From assembly GCF_028473665.1 (NCBI RefSeq), contig NZ_CP098774.1, positions 3,376,501 to 3,440,500 of the forward strand: a stretch of DNA of 64,000 nucleotides. Reading direction: 5' to 3'. Below, piece after piece: positions 19,656 to 28,838 of this stretch (position 1 is its first letter; every line of letters starts with the position of its first letter). Position numbers and translations under genes: made by a program. The notes under the pieces were generated by a model. That model saw only the letters and a program-made list of their open reading frames with translations. It was not told where the DNA came from and did not search any database. The DNA comes from Sphingomonas sp. QA11. Lineage in GTDB: Bacteria > Pseudomonadota > Alphaproteobacteria > Sphingomonadales > Sphingomonadaceae.

Positions 19656-20411
19656 ATGCAGGACAAGTTCAGAACCTTCGCGGCGTTGCATGTGCCTGGC
19701 GACCCGCTGATCCTCTACAATGCCTGGGACGCGGGCAGCGCGCGCGCGGTGGCGAGCGCCGGGGCCAAGGCGATCGCGACCGGTAGCTGGTCAGTCGCGG
19801 CGGCGCAGGCCTATGGCGACGGCGAGGGCTTGCCGCTCGAGATCGCGCTGGCCGGCGCGACCCGGATCGCGGGCGCGGTCGACCTGCCGGTCTCGATCGA
19901 TTTCGAGGGAGGCTATGCCGTCGAACCCGAGGCGGTGGCGGCCAATGCCTCCAGGCTGGCGGCGACCGGCGCGATCGGGTGCAATTTCGAGGATCAGGTG
20001 GTCGGCGGCGAAGGCCTGCACCCGGTCGAATTCCAGGCCGCACGGATCGCGGCGATGCGTGCCGCGACCGGCCCGTCCTTCTTCATCAACGCCCGTACCG
20101 ACATTTTCCTGCAGAACGCCCCGGCGACTCATGACGAGGAAATGGCCGACACCGCGATCGCGCGGGGCAAGGCTTATGCCGAGGCTGGCGCCAGCGGTTT
20201 CTTCGTGCCCGGCCTGGTCGACCTGACGTTGCTGGGCAGGGTCTGCCGCGAGGTGCCGCTGCCGGTCAATTTCATGGCCTTTCCAGGCGCACCGGGTGCC
20301 CGGGAGGTGGCTGGCGCTGGCGTCGCGCGGATCAGCCATGGGCCGAACCCCTATCGCACCGCTATGGCAGCGCTGACCGCGGCGGCGCAGGCGGCGTTCG
20401 ACTGGCGCTGA
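19656..20411 (+). CDS. Isocitrate lyase / PEP mutase family enzyme
   Basis: A 251-residue TIM-barrel enzyme of the ICL/PEPM superfamily, which makes or breaks C-C or P-C bonds next to a carboxylate. Visible elements are LYNAWDAGSARAVASAG, the metal-site region PVSIDFEGGY, GCNFEDQV and FFINARTDIFL. The KKCGH loop of true isocitrate lyases and methylisocitrate lyases is absent; the loop reads EDQVVGGEGLHP instead, so it belongs with the uncharacterised or PEP-mutase-like members. No phosphonate genes accompany it. ATG 19656 follows GAGAG. Confidence 0.8.
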   Translation: MQDKFRTFAALHVPGDPLILYNAWDAGSARAVASAGAKAIATGSWSVAAAQAYGDGEGLPLEIALAGATRIAGAVDLPVSIDFEGGYAVEPEAVAANASRLAATGAIGCNFEDQVVGGEGLHPVEFQAARIAAMRAATGPSFFINARTDIFLQNAPATHDEEMADTAIARGKAYAEAGASGFFVPGLVDLTLLGRVCREVPLPVNFMAFPGAPGAREVAGAGVARISHGPNPYRTAMAALTAAAQAAFDWR

Positions 20412-20420
20412 GCGCGAGCC

Positions 20421-20705
20421 TTACGCTTCCGCCCCGTCCTCTTCGGCGGCATCATCAGCGCCGGGGGCGGGATTCTCGAACCAGGCCTCGACCGGGCCGC
20501 TGAGCTTGAGCGTGAGCGGCTGGCCGTGGCGATCGACCTTCTTGCCGAGCGCGACACGGATCCAGCCTTCGGAGATCGAATATTCCTCGACGTCGCGGCG
20601 TTCGGCACCCTTGAAGCGGATGCCGATCCCGCGCGACAGCGTCGCTTCGTCGAAATGCGGGCTGCGCGGGTTGGAGGACAGGCGGTCTGGCGGTGTATCG
20701 GTCAT
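20421..20705 (-). CDS. DUF3297 family protein
   Basis: A 94-residue acidic protein with the family's PPDRLSSNPRSPHFDE opening, RGIGIRFKGAERRDVEEYSI and a Glu/Asp/Ala-rich tail. DUF3297 proteins are small, conserved across proteobacteria and of unknown function. It converges with the PEP-mutase-family gene, 9 bases apart. Confidence 0.85.
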   Translation of the reverse strand: MTDTPPDRLSSNPRSPHFDEATLSRGIGIRFKGAERRDVEEYSISEGWIRVALGKKVDRHGQPLTLKLSGPVEAWFENPAPGADDAAEEDGAEA

Positions 20706-20805
20706 GAGGCGGGCTCATGACGCAAAATCGCGCGCGATGCCAGAGCGGCGATACGAAAACGGCGTGGACCGGGCCCACGCCGTCTCCTTCAGGCCGGTGC
20801 CGCGA

Positions 20806-21180
20806 TCAATTGCAGACCCGGACCCGGACCGGGTATCCATAATAGCGGTCGTAGCGACGCTCGATCCAGCAGCGCTGGTAATTCGGCCGGTAGCGATAGG
20901 CGTAGTAACCGTCATTCGGGTAATAGCCGTGGCTGCGATAATAGCCGTCGTCATAATAGGGATCGTAACCGCGCTCACGATAATAGCGGTCGCGATCGCG
21001 GCCGTTGGACGCGATGGCCGCGCCGATCGCGAGACCGGCGATGCCGGCGACGATCGCGGTGCCAGCACCGTCGTCATGCCGATAATGGCGATAGCGTTGC
21101 GCGTCCGCGGGGACCGCGGTGGTCAGCGCTGTCGCGGCGAGCGCCACGCCGAGGCCGGCCTTCTTCACAAAATCGTTCAT
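20806..21180 (-). CDS. Small exported Tyr/Arg-rich protein
   Basis: A 124-residue protein with a signal peptide (residues 1-27, ending PADAQ), a hydrophobic Gly/Ala segment TAIVAGIAGLAIGAAIA (possible membrane or glycine-zipper helix), and a tail dominated by Tyr, Arg and Asp (DRDRYYRERGYDPYYDDGYY) ending in two cysteine-containing segments CWIERRYD and VRVRVCN. This plan is common among cell-envelope proteins of sphingomonads, whose role is unknown. A GAGGAGG site precedes the start. Confidence 0.65.
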   Translation of the reverse strand: MNDFVKKAGLGVALAATALTTAVPADAQRYRHYRHDDGAGTAIVAGIAGLAIGAAIASNGRDRDRYYRERGYDPYYDDGYYRSHGYYPNDGYYAYRYRPNYQRCWIERRYDRYYGYPVRVRVCN

Positions 21181-21397
21181 CTCGAACCTCCTCTTGTCAG
21201 CAAGCCCGTAGCCGCGCCGGGGGGATAACGCGGCAACGCTCCAGCTTGTTGCATCATGATCGAGTCGGTCTGAACTCGTGCGGAATGCGGCGTTTAACCG
21301 CCGTTCAGCGTGGCCCGGCTCAAGGGCGGCCGCTCAAGGTCGGGCGTTGAAACGTCCTTCGCACGAAGTAAAGTCGGGCTCACCCAAGGAGGCGATG

Positions 21398-21799
21398 ATG
21401 GCGTACTGGCTGCTGAAATCCGAACCCGAAAGCTATAGCTGGGACGACCTGATCCGCGAGGGCGAGACCGAATGGACCGGCGTGCGCAATCCGGCCGCTG
21501 CGCTTCACCTGAAGGCAATGGCAGTGGGCGACCGCGGGCTGTTCTACCATTCAGGCAAGGAAAAGGCCGCAGTGGGCGTGATGGAGATCATCCGCACGGC
21601 GCAACAGGACGGCGACGAGCCGCGCTGGGTGTCGGTCGCGGTAAAGCCGGTCGAGGCGCTGGCGAAGCCAGTGACGCTGGCGGCCATGAAGGCGGAACCG
21701 AAGCTGGCGGGCATGGAAATGCTGCGTCAGTCCCGGCTGTCGGTCAGTCCCGTCAGCGATGCGCAATGGGCCGTGCTGATCGGGATGGGGAAGGCTTAA
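21398..21799 (+). CDS. EVE domain protein
   Basis: A 133-residue single EVE domain, related to PUA-like folds that read modified bases. The start YWLLKSEPESYSWDDL and EWTGVRNPAAALHLKAMAVGD, then YHSGKEKAAVGV, are diagnostic. Start chosen at the second of two adjacent ATGs because the AAGGAGG site (21386-21392) sits 5 bases from it and only 2 from the first. The protein converges with typA across a hairpin. Confidence 0.88.
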   Translation: MAYWLLKSEPESYSWDDLIREGETEWTGVRNPAAALHLKAMAVGDRGLFYHSGKEKAAVGVMEIIRTAQQDGDEPRWVSVAVKPVEALAKPVTLAAMKAEPKLAGMEMLRQSRLSVSPVSDAQWAVLIGMGKA

Positions 21800-21840
21800 C
21801 TGCTCTCGAGCGACGTCGGGGAGACAGTCCCTCTCCCCGA

Positions 21841-21864
21841 CCCTCTCCCGCAAGCGGGAGAGGG
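21841..21864. repeat. CCCTCTCC hairpin between EVE gene and typA
   Basis: CCCTCTCCCG, loop CAAG, CGGGAGAGGG: a perfect 10-bp stem between two converging genes. The same core occurs near 16748-16770 and, shorter, at 36876-36892. It may act as a bidirectional terminator, although no long T tract follows. Confidence 0.55.
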
Positions 21865-21875
21865 GAGAAGAAGGA

Positions 21876-23714
21876 TCAGGCCGCCTGCTTGGCGCGCGAG
21901 GCCTTCTTGCGCTCGTGCGGATCGAGATAGCGCTTGCGCAGCCGGATCGACTTGGGCGTCACCTCGACCATCTCGTCGTCGTCGATATAGGCGATGGCCT
22001 GCTCAAGCGTCATCTTCTTCGGCGGGGTCAGGCGGATCGCGTCGTCCTTGCCGCCCGAGGCGCGGAAGTTGGTGAGCTGCTTCGCCTTCATCGGATTGAC
22101 CTCGAGGTCATCCGTCTTGGCGTTCTCGCCGACGATCATGCCCTCGTACAGCGCCTCGCCGTGGCCGACGAACAGGATACCGCGCTCCTCGAGCGGGCCG
22201 AGCGCGTAGCTGTTGGCTTCGCCCGAACCGTTCGAGATCAGCACGCCGTTCTTGCGGCCTTCGATATTGCCCTTGTGCGGGCCATATTTCTCGAACAGCC
22301 GGTTCATGATGCCCGTGCCGCGCGTATCCGACAGGAATTCGCCGTGATAGCCGATCATGCCGCGCGAGGGCGCGGAGAAGGTGATGCGGGTCTTGCCGCC
22401 GCCCGAGGGACGCATGTCGGTCATCTCGGCCTTGCGCAGGTTCATCTTCTCGACGACCGTGCCCGAATATTCCTCGTCAACGTCGATGATGACGGTTTCG
22501 TACGGCTCGGTCTTCTTGCCGTCCTCATCCTCGCCGAACAGCACGCGCGGGCGGCTGATACCAAGCTCGAAGCCCTCGCGGCGCATCGTCTCGATCAGCA
22601 CGCCGAGCTGAAGCTCGCCGCGCCCGGCGACTTCATAGCTGTCGCGATCGGCGGCTTCGGTCACCTTGACCGCGACGTTGGATTCGGCCTCGCGGAACAG
22701 GCGGTCGCGGATCATGCGCGACGTTACCTTGGTGCCCTCGCGGCCCGCCATCGGCGAATCGTTCACCGCGAAACGCATCGACAGCGTCGGCGGATCGATC
22801 GGCTGGGCGTGGAGCGGCTCGCTGACCGTGATGTCGGCGATGGTGTCGGACACGGTCGCGACTGTCAGGCCGGCCAGCGAGATGATGTCGCCTGCCTTGG
22901 CTTCCTCGGCCGGGACACGCTCGAGCCCGCGGAAGGTCATGATCTTCGACGCGCGGCCCGCTTCGACGATCTTGCCGTCATTGTTCAGCGCGTGGATCGG
23001 CTGGTTGAGCTTCACCGTGCCGGAATTGACGCGGCCGGTGAGGATGCGGCCCAGGAAGTTGTCGCGATCGAGCAGGGTCACCAGGAAGGTGAAGGGCGCG
23101 TCGACATCGACGCTCGGTGCCGGGATGTGGCTGACGATCGTCTCGAACATCGGGGTCAGCGTGCCTTCGCGCGCATTCTCGTCAGTCGAGGCATAGCCGT
23201 TGCGGCCCGAGGCGTAGAGCACCGGGAAATCGAGCTGCTCGTCAGTCGCCTCGAGCGAGACGAACAGGTCGAACACTTCGTCGAGCACTTCCTGGATGCG
23301 CGCGTCGCTGCGGTCGACCTTGTTGACGACGACGATCGGGCGAAGGCCGAGCGCGAGCGCCTTGCCGGTGACGAACTTGGTCTGCGGCATCGCGCCTTCG
23401 GCCGAATCGACCAGCAGGATCACGCCATCGACCATCGAGAGGATGCGTTCCACCTCGCCGCCGAAATCGGCGTGACCGGGCGTGTCGACGATGTTGATGC
23501 GGGTCGCGACGCCGGCGCCGTCGATCCACTCGATCGAGGTCGGCTTGGCGAGGATGGTGATGCCGCGTTCTTTTTCGAGGTCGTTCGAATCCATCGCGCG
23601 CTCTTCGACACGCTGGTTATCGCGGAAGGTGCCGGACTGGCGGAAGAGCTGATCGACCAGGGTCGTCTTGCCGTGATCGACATGGGCGATGATCGCCACG
23701 TTGCGGAGGCTCAT
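21876..23714 (-). CDS. typA: Ribosome-associated GTPase TypA/BipA
   Basis: A 612-residue translational GTPase related to EF-G that helps ribosome assembly and stress adaptation. The G domain starts with [10 protein letters not shown] (residues 10-19), followed by the switch region and [14 protein letters not shown], then NKVDR. The C-terminal half contains the elongation-factor-like and BipA-specific domains ([19 protein letters not shown]). Start at 23714 gives the conserved [15 protein letters not shown]; the open frame runs 46 codons further upstream without family similarity. The C-terminus is Lys/Arg-rich, as usual. Confidence 0.96.
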   Translation of the reverse strand: MSLRNVAIIAHVDHGKTTLVDQLFRQSGTFRDNQRVEERAMDSNDLEKERGITILAKPTSIEWIDGAGVATRINIVDTPGHADFGGEVERILSMVDGVILLVDSAEGAMPQTKFVTGKALALGLRPIVVVNKVDRSDARIQEVLDEVFDLFVSLEATDEQLDFPVLYASGRNGYASTDENAREGTLTPMFETIVSHIPAPSVDVDAPFTFLVTLLDRDNFLGRILTGRVNSGTVKLNQPIHALNNDGKIVEAGRASKIMTFRGLERVPAEEAKAGDIISLAGLTVATVSDTIADITVSEPLHAQPIDPPTLSMRFAVNDSPMAGREGTKVTSRMIRDRLFREAESNVAVKVTEAADRDSYEVAGRGELQLGVLIETMRREGFELGISRPRVLFGEDEDGKKTEPYETVIIDVDEEYSGTVVEKMNLRKAEMTDMRPSGGGKTRITFSAPSRGMIGYHGEFLSDTRGTGIMNRLFEKYGPHKGNIEGRKNGVLISNGSGEANSYALGPLEERGILFVGHGEALYEGMIVGENAKTDDLEVNPMKAKQLTNFRASGGKDDAIRLTPPKKMTLEQAIAYIDDDEMVEVTPKSIRLRKRYLDPHERKKASRAKQAA

Positions 23715-23921
23715 TGGGTCACTCGATATTTTATAGGGAATAGGTTGCGGGCGCCGATAGCGCAATTGCTGCGCCGCGGAAAGGGCGGATGTCACGCGAA
23801 GCAACAGACTGATCGCCACATCTGATGTCCAGGGCGCGCAGATTCGAGACAATCGCTGCAGATTCCTGCTTTCCGGCTGATTTCAGTGCCCCTATCGTCA
23901 TCGCCGGACACATGCGGGGGC

Positions 23922-24296
23922 ATGATGACATTACGGGGCCTGTTCCACCATTTGCTGGATGCGCGCGCGCGGGCCAGGGGATCCGTCCGGCCGCGACGGC
24001 TCGATGACCCGTCGGGGTGGCGGATGCTGGGCAAGGTGGCCAGGATCATGCTCGAGACGCGGGATGCCGACCATTCGCCGACCGATCCCTGCTGGCTGCT
24101 GGCGGATGCCGAGGACCGCATCCTGTTCGTGCTGCCGGCCGGCGTGATACCCGGGCACGAGCTGCTCCGCCAGATCGGCGACGGCCATGGTTTCGACAAG
24201 GCGGCAATCCGCCGTGCCATGCGATCGAAGCGCAACGCACGCTTCACCATATGGCAGCGCGACCGGATCACCGACAGGGCGGCGCCCGCCGGCTGA
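23922..24296 (+). CDS. Hypothetical protein
   Basis: A 124-residue basic protein with no signal peptide. Recognisable stretches are WRMLGKVARIMLETRD, PCWLLADAEDRILFVLPAGV and AIRRAMRSKRNARFTIWQRDR. I do not know the family. Two adjacent ATGs (23922 and 23925) follow GGGGG; the first is given. It is divergent from typA and followed by the GH5 gene after 105 bases. Confidence 0.5.
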   Translation: MMTLRGLFHHLLDARARARGSVRPRRLDDPSGWRMLGKVARIMLETRDADHSPTDPCWLLADAEDRILFVLPAGVIPGHELLRQIGDGHGFDKAAIRRAMRSKRNARFTIWQRDRITDRAAPAG

Positions 24297-24401
24297 GACC
24301 GGCTTTGCATTTCGGGATTGTACGATGCGCCGTCACCGGGCAGATTGACAACGTTCGACAAACAGCAGCGCCCATCAAGGCGCGGTATCGGGAGAGATTC
24401 A

Positions 24402-25499
24402 ATGAAGCGAAGCCTGATGGTCGCCTGCGCACTGGGACTGTCCATCGCCGGTTGCGGCAGCGACGCCACCGCAACGGCTGCCCCAACTCCCTCACCATCC
24501 CCTTCTTCGACACCGGCTCCGACACCTGCCGCATCCTATACACCCGTCGCGGCAGCAATTCCCACCGTCGGCATCGCGCTGCCGCTGGGCAAATGCGTCA
24601 ACATGGGCAATCATCTCGAAGCACCGAACGAAGGTGACTGGGGTCGAGCGATCGCCGACGACGATTTCACCATCATCAAGGCAGCGGGATTCGCCAGCGT
24701 ACGCCTGCCGGTCCGTTTCTCCGGTCATGCCGCCATCGCCGCGCCCTACACGATCGATGCAGCGTTCATGGCCCGGGTGCGGCATGTCGTCGGTCTCGCC
24801 ACGACAGCGGGACTCAACGTGATCGTCGACCTGCACAATTACGACGAACTGATGGCTGCGCCCGACGCCAATGCGGCGCGCTTCGCCGGGCTATGGAAAC
24901 AGATCGCCGCCGAATTCGCCACCGCACCGGCGACCGTCTGGTTCGAGCTGATCAACGAGCCGAATACCAACCTGACCAATGCGAAGCTGCCCGCGATCAT
25001 CGGGCCTGCGCTTGCCCAGATCCGCGCGACCAACCCGGTCCGGCCGGTCATCATCGGCGGCGAAGGCTGGAGCAATATCAATTCGCTCGCAACCTTGCCG
25101 ATGCCGGCCGACCCGAATGTCGTCCCGACCTTCCACTATTACGATCCGTTCGCCTTTACCCATCAGGGTGCCACATGGGTGACGCCGGCCCCGCCACTCG
25201 GGCGGGCCTTCGGCACCGCCGCCGACATTGCCGAGATCAATCGCAACCTGCAGACGGTGCGCGACTATATCGCGCGGACCGGGCGAGTGCCGTTCGTCGG
25301 TGAATATGGCGCGAATGACGTGGCCGGTGTGCCCGTGAACGAGCGGATCAACTATTACGGCACAATCTCAGCCGCCTATGCCTCGGTCGGCGTGCAGAGC
25401 TGCGCCTGGGGTTATGCCAATACGTTCCGGCTGCGCAACGGGGATCGCTGGATTCCAGGCGTGCTCGCGGCGATCCATACGACCACCACGCCGCGATAG
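24402..25499 (+). CDS. Glycoside hydrolase family 5 lipoprotein (cellulase-like)
   Basis: A 365-residue lipoprotein: lipobox IAGC with Cys18, then a Pro/Ser/Thr/Ala-rich linker to about residue 45, then a GH5 TIM barrel. The acid/base sits in WFELINEPN (Glu186) and the nucleophile in PFVGEYG (Glu301); VIVDLHNYDE is the usual beta-4 motif. Family 5 enzymes cut beta-glucans, mannans and related polymers; substrate cannot be told from sequence. The lipid anchor places it on the periplasmic or outer surface. ATG 24402 follows GGAGAG. Confidence 0.88.
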   Translation: MKRSLMVACALGLSIAGCGSDATATAAPTPSPSPSSTPAPTPAASYTPVAAAIPTVGIALPLGKCVNMGNHLEAPNEGDWGRAIADDDFTIIKAAGFASVRLPVRFSGHAAIAAPYTIDAAFMARVRHVVGLATTAGLNVIVDLHNYDELMAAPDANAARFAGLWKQIAAEFATAPATVWFELINEPNTNLTNAKLPAIIGPALAQIRATNPVRPVIIGGEGWSNINSLATLPMPADPNVVPTFHYYDPFAFTHQGATWVTPAPPLGRAFGTAADIAEINRNLQTVRDYIARTGRVPFVGEYGANDVAGVPVNERINYYGTISAAYASVGVQSCAWGYANTFRLRNGDRWIPGVLAAIHTTTTPR

Positions 25500-25503
25500 A
25501 GGA

Positions 25504-26271
25504 TCACACCGGTGCGAAATATCGCGCCGGCGTGATCCCGAACTGCGCCCGGAAGGCAGCGATGAAGGCGCTTGGCGCGGCATAGCCGGCGATGGCGGCA
25601 GCCTATTTGACGCTGGCCCCTGCGCCGAGACGTTCGAGCGAGGCGAGCAGCGCTCCCTGACGGCGCCAGCGGCCGAGGCTCATGCCCGTCTCGGCGACGA
25701 AGCGCCGCTCCAGCGCGCGGACGCTTAGGCCGATGGCGCGGGCGATCCCGGGGATTCGCGCCTCTGCCCCGCCCAGGAAGAGCCATTCAGCGGCCCGGCG
25801 AGTCGCGTCGGAACGCGGCTCCGGCAGGCTGAAGGGCGGGACCGGCGCACGACGCAGTTCATCGAGCAGCAGGATGGCGAGCGCGGATTCGATGGTGTCA
25901 CGCCGGTCGGCCATGCCGATCGCGACGATACGCAGGATCAGCTCGCGCAACAGCGGAGAGACGGTGACGGCGGTGCACGCCTCCGGCAGATCCGGCATGC
26001 ATCCCGGTGCGACATAGACCGTCCGGAACGCGCTGTGCCCGGACGCGCGGATCGCGTGGCGCACCCCGGCTGGCACCCAGACACCCCAGCTCGGCGGCAC
26101 CACCCAGGAGCCGCCACCGGTCGCGATCATCAGGACGCCGCTGGTCGCGTGGATGAGTTGATGCCAGTCATGCGCATGCTCGCGGATCACCTGGCCAGGC
26201 GCGAGATCGGAGGCGCTGCTACGCACCACCAGATAGGGCTCGTCGGCCGCGGTACGACGCTTTTGCGACAT
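25504..26271 (-). pseudogene. AraC-family transcriptional regulator interrupted by an amber stop
   Basis: The intact part (residues 1-222, ending at TAG 25603-25605) has an N-terminal cupin sensor (REHAHDWHQLIHATSGVL) and the first helix-turn-helix of an AraC domain (GIARAIGLSVRALERRF). After the stop the same frame continues for 32 codons as AAAIAGYAAPSAFIAAF followed by RAQFGITPARYF, exactly the second helix-turn-helix and C-terminal signature of AraC proteins, to a TGA at 25504-25506. So one base change (a Glu or Gln codon to TAG) removes the second DNA-binding helix. The truncated product is likely inactive as a regulator, unless the stop is read through or is a sequencing error. Confidence 0.85.
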
Positions 26272-26326
26272 TCATTGGCAGAATAGCGCTATTGCGGCTC
26301 ACGCGCCAGCGACCCAGGATATGTGC

Positions 26327-26713
26327 ATGCCAGCCAACCTCGCCTCCTTCGCCATCCATGTCGACGATCTGGATCATGCCCGCGCTTTCTACGAGGCCGT
26401 GTTCGGCTGGGAATTCGAACCCTGGGGTCCGCCGGACTTCTATCTGATCCATACCGGCAGCGAGGCGTCGCCTGGTGTCCAAGGACTGATGCATGCCCGG
26501 CATACGCCATGTACCGGCGAGGGCCTGAACGGGGTCGAGCCCACCTTCGCGGTCGACGATGTCGACGCGGTCGCCGCGCTGGTCGAGGCCAATGGCGGGA
26601 CGATCACCTATGCCAAGGGCATCATTCCGACCGTCGGCGCGTTGATCCGGTTCCTTGATACCGAGGGTAACGATATCGGCGCGATGCAGTATCTGACGGT
26701 ACCGCACACCTGA
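26327..26713 (+). CDS. VOC (glyoxalase-like) family protein
   Basis: A 128-residue small metal-binding fold protein of the vicinal oxygen chelate superfamily: FAIHVDDLDHARAFYEAVFGWEF, then PTFAVDDVDAVAALVEANGG and FLDTEGNDIGAMQY. Such proteins act as lyases, dioxygenases or resistance proteins; none is indicated here. I prefer ATG 26327 because AGGA lies 7 bases upstream; ATG 26321 would sit almost on that site. It is divergent from the broken AraC gene, which may once have controlled it. Confidence 0.82.
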   Translation: MPANLASFAIHVDDLDHARAFYEAVFGWEFEPWGPPDFYLIHTGSEASPGVQGLMHARHTPCTGEGLNGVEPTFAVDDVDAVAALVEANGGTITYAKGIIPTVGALIRFLDTEGNDIGAMQYLTVPHT

Positions 26714-26731
26714 TCCAGAGGTATCTGCCGG

Positions 26732-27127
26732 TCAGGCGGCAGTCCAATCCTCGATCGCCAGCCCTTCCACACGTTCGAATTCGCGACGGTTCGCCGTCAC
26801 GACGATCAGATCGCGCGCGCGCGCTTGCCCTGCGATCAGGGTGTCGAGCGTTCCGATCGGCGTGCCCAGCCGCTTCAACGCCGCTCGAATATCGCCGGCG
26901 GCACGAGCGTCCGCCTCGTCGAACAGGAGAAGTGGAAAAGCGAGCCGTTCAAGCCTTTCCAGATTCGCCTCGACCCGCTGGCTGTTGAACGCCCCGAACA
27001 TCAATTCGTGAAGGACGATGCTCGATATGAAGATCAAGCCTGGCTCCTGCGCCACGATCCGCGATCGCACCGCAGGGTCGCGCGCCATCAGCGCGATGAC
27101 GATATTGCTGTCGAGCGAATAGCCCAT
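26732..27127 (-). CDS. vapC: VapC-type PIN-domain toxin
   Basis: A 131-residue PIN-domain ribonuclease, the toxin of a type II toxin-antitoxin pair. The acidic metal site is visible as SLDSNIVIALM (Asp), SSIVLHELMFGA (Glu), GTLDTLIAGQA (Asp) and the C-terminal VVTANRREFERV. Its ATG overlaps the antitoxin stop by ATGA, so the antitoxin is translated first. No key residue is missing, so it should be active. Confidence 0.9.
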   Translation of the reverse strand: MGYSLDSNIVIALMARDPAVRSRIVAQEPGLIFISSIVLHELMFGAFNSQRVEANLERLERLAFPLLLFDEADARAAGDIRAALKRLGTPIGTLDTLIAGQARARDLIVVTANRREFERVEGLAIEDWTAA

Positions 27128-27378
27128 CAGTCTAAGCGGACGTCATCGTCCAGCAGGTCCGCCTCCGATCCGGGGCGCGCCAATGCCGCCGTGACCGCGT
27201 CCTGATCGAGCGGTTCGAGTCGATCAAGCCACGCCCATCCATCCTCCTCGATCGGCTCGAGGATCAGCTTGCGACCCTCGCGACTGATATGGACCATCTT
27301 GCCCTCCAGACGGTATTCCTTGGGCAAGCGCACTGCCTGGCTGCGCCCGCTCCAGAAGATTTTCGCCATATCGGTCAT
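27127..27378 (-). CDS. vapB: VapB-type antitoxin (AbrB/SpoVT fold)
   Basis: An 83-residue protein with an N-terminal swapped-hairpin DNA-binding domain ([20 protein letters not shown]) and an acidic C-terminal part that would wrap the toxin. ATG 27378 is chosen; ATG 27369 is also possible and the frame is open to 27408. A perfect palindrome 21 bases upstream is the likely site of autorepression. Confidence 0.88.
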   Translation of the reverse strand: MTDMAKIFWSGRSQAVRLPKEYRLEGKMVHISREGRKLILEPIEEDGWAWLDRLEPLDQDAVTAALARPGSEADLLDDDVRLD

Positions 27379-27398
27379 CGGGCGTCGCCTCAGCCTGC

Positions 27399-27417
27399 TA
27401 TATATCAATGATATATA
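27399..27417. promoter_or_regulatory. Palindromic operator candidate for vapBC
   Basis: TATATATC-AAT-GATATATA, perfect 8-bp arms, just upstream of the vapB start in otherwise GC-rich DNA. Its place and symmetry suit binding by a VapB dimer, and its AT content would also serve a -10 region. Confidence 0.55.
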
Positions 27418-27559
27418 TCACACCCGCTCCAGCAACAAGTCTTCGGCGCGTGGCGCCCGAAAACGAGCTTTGCCACTTGTCGGCTCCATCCAGCATCAGT
27501 CACTCGACTCACCCGGGATCGATCGCGCACCATTTTTCCGCTACCCTGTCGCATCGTGA

Positions 27560-27587
27560 CAAGTGTTATAGTTGAATGATACACTTG
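27560..27587. promoter_or_regulatory. Inverted repeat upstream of telA
   Basis: CAAGTGT (27560-27566) and ACACTTG (27581-27587) are perfect 7-bp arms 14 bases apart, enclosing a TATAGT box, 52 bases before the telA start. A repressor or activator site is possible; no regulator is identified. Confidence 0.35.
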
Positions 27588-27638
27588 AAGCGCGTTCGAA
27601 TCGCCGTCATCTAGGGCGGAGATTGCGTGGAGAGAGTG

Positions 27639-28838
27639 ATGGCGACCCAGACTGAGACCGCGACCACCGATCTGGTGCTGACCCCGCCCGACCCGGTCCC
27701 CGCGGTCGCGCCGGAAAAGGCCGTGGGCCTGGTACCGGTCGACGATACCAAGCGCACCCAGCTTCAGGCACGGGTCGAGACCTTCATCGACGACCTAGTC
27801 GCGCAGGACGTGAATTCGCCCGAATTCGGCAAGCGGGTCGATGCGATCAGCGCCATGGGCCAGAAGGAGATCCGCGAGGCGGCCGGGCAATCGAACCGCT
27901 TCCTCGACCGGCCGGTCAAGGCGATGGACCAGGAATCAGGCGTGGGCGCCGACCTGGCCGAGTTACGGCGGACGATCGAGGATCTCGATCCGGGCAAGAA
28001 GGGCAACCTCCTCGCGCCCAAGAAGCTGTTCGGGATCATCCCGTTCGGCAATTCGATGCGCAATTATTTCGACGGCTATAAAAGCTCGCAGAACCATATC
28101 GCGTCGATCCTGAAGAGCCTTGGCAGCGGCAAGGACGAGCTGCTGATGGACAATGCGGCGATCGACGTCGAGCGTTCGAACCTGTGGACCGCGATGGGCC
28201 GGCTCGAACAGATGATCGTGCTGTCGAAGACGATGGACGAGCGGCTCGAGGAGAAAGCCAACGAGCTGGATCACACCGATCCGGCCAAGGCGAAGGCAAT
28301 CCGCGAGACAGCGCTTTTCTATGTACGCCAGCGCACCCAGGACCTGCTGACCCAGATGGCGGTGACAGTGCAGGGCTATCTCGCGCTCGACCTCGTCAAG
28401 AAGAACAATGTCGAGCTGGTGAAGGGCGTCGACCGTGCCTCGACCACCACGGTCACCGCACTGCGCACCGCGGTGACGGTGGCGCAGGCGCTGACCAACC
28501 AGAAGCTGGTGCTCGAGCAGATCACCGCGCTGAACACCACGACCGCCAACATCATCGATTCGACCGGAAAGCTGCTGAAGAGCCAGACCGCGACGATCCA
28601 CGAGCAGGCGGCAAGCGCCACCATCCCGATCGAAACGCTGCAGCGCGCCTTCCAGAATATCTATGATACGATGGACGCGATCGACACCTTCAAGCTGAAG
28701 GCGCTCGATTCGATGAAGACAACGGTCAACGTGCTGGGCAACGAGGTCGAGAAGTCGAAAGGCTATATCGCCCGGGCCGAGGGCGCGGCGCAGAATGCGG
28801 GCAGTGGGGGCGAAACCTTCAAGCTGGAAGCCGTGTAA
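27639..28838 (+). CDS. TelA-like toxic anion resistance protein
   Basis: A 399-residue soluble, helical protein of the TelA/KlaA family (PF05816), first linked to tellurite resistance and now associated with membrane or envelope stress. Typical segments are GKKGNLLAPKKLFGIIPFGN and RTQDLLTQMAVTVQGYLALDLVKKNN. The first ~35 residues are a low-complexity Pro/Val/Thr stretch. ATG 27639 follows GGAGAG; an upstream GTG at 27627 is less likely. It forms an operon with the next gene (stop and start adjoin). Confidence 0.88.
   Translation: MATQTETATTDLVLTPPDPVPAVAPEKAVGLVPVDDTKRTQLQARVETFIDDLVAQDVNSPEFGKRVDAISAMGQKEIREAAGQSNRFLDRPVKAMDQESGVGADLAELRRTIEDLDPGKKGNLLAPKKLFGIIPFGNSMRNYFDGYKSSQNHIASILKSLGSGKDELLMDNAAIDVERSNLWTAMGRLEQMIVLSKTMDERLEEKANELDHTDPAKAKAIRETALFYVRQRTQDLLTQMAVTVQGYLALDLVKKNNVELVKGVDRASTTTVTALRTAVTVAQALTNQKLVLEQITALNTTTANIIDSTGKLLKSQTATIHEQAASATIPIETLQRAFQNIYDTMDAIDTFKLKALDSMKTTVNVLGNEVEKSKGYIARAEGAAQNAGSGGETFKLEAV

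Noticed and set aside
21915..23825. 636-codon open frame on the plus strand
   Set aside because: Antisense of typA; the translation is a mirror of GTPase codons and shows no family.
23792..24469. 225-codon minus-strand frame opposite the hypothetical gene at 23922
   Set aside because: The plus-strand frame has a ribosome binding site and more protein-like composition; the minus frame runs into the typA and GH5 upstream regions. Not certain, as neither has a known family.
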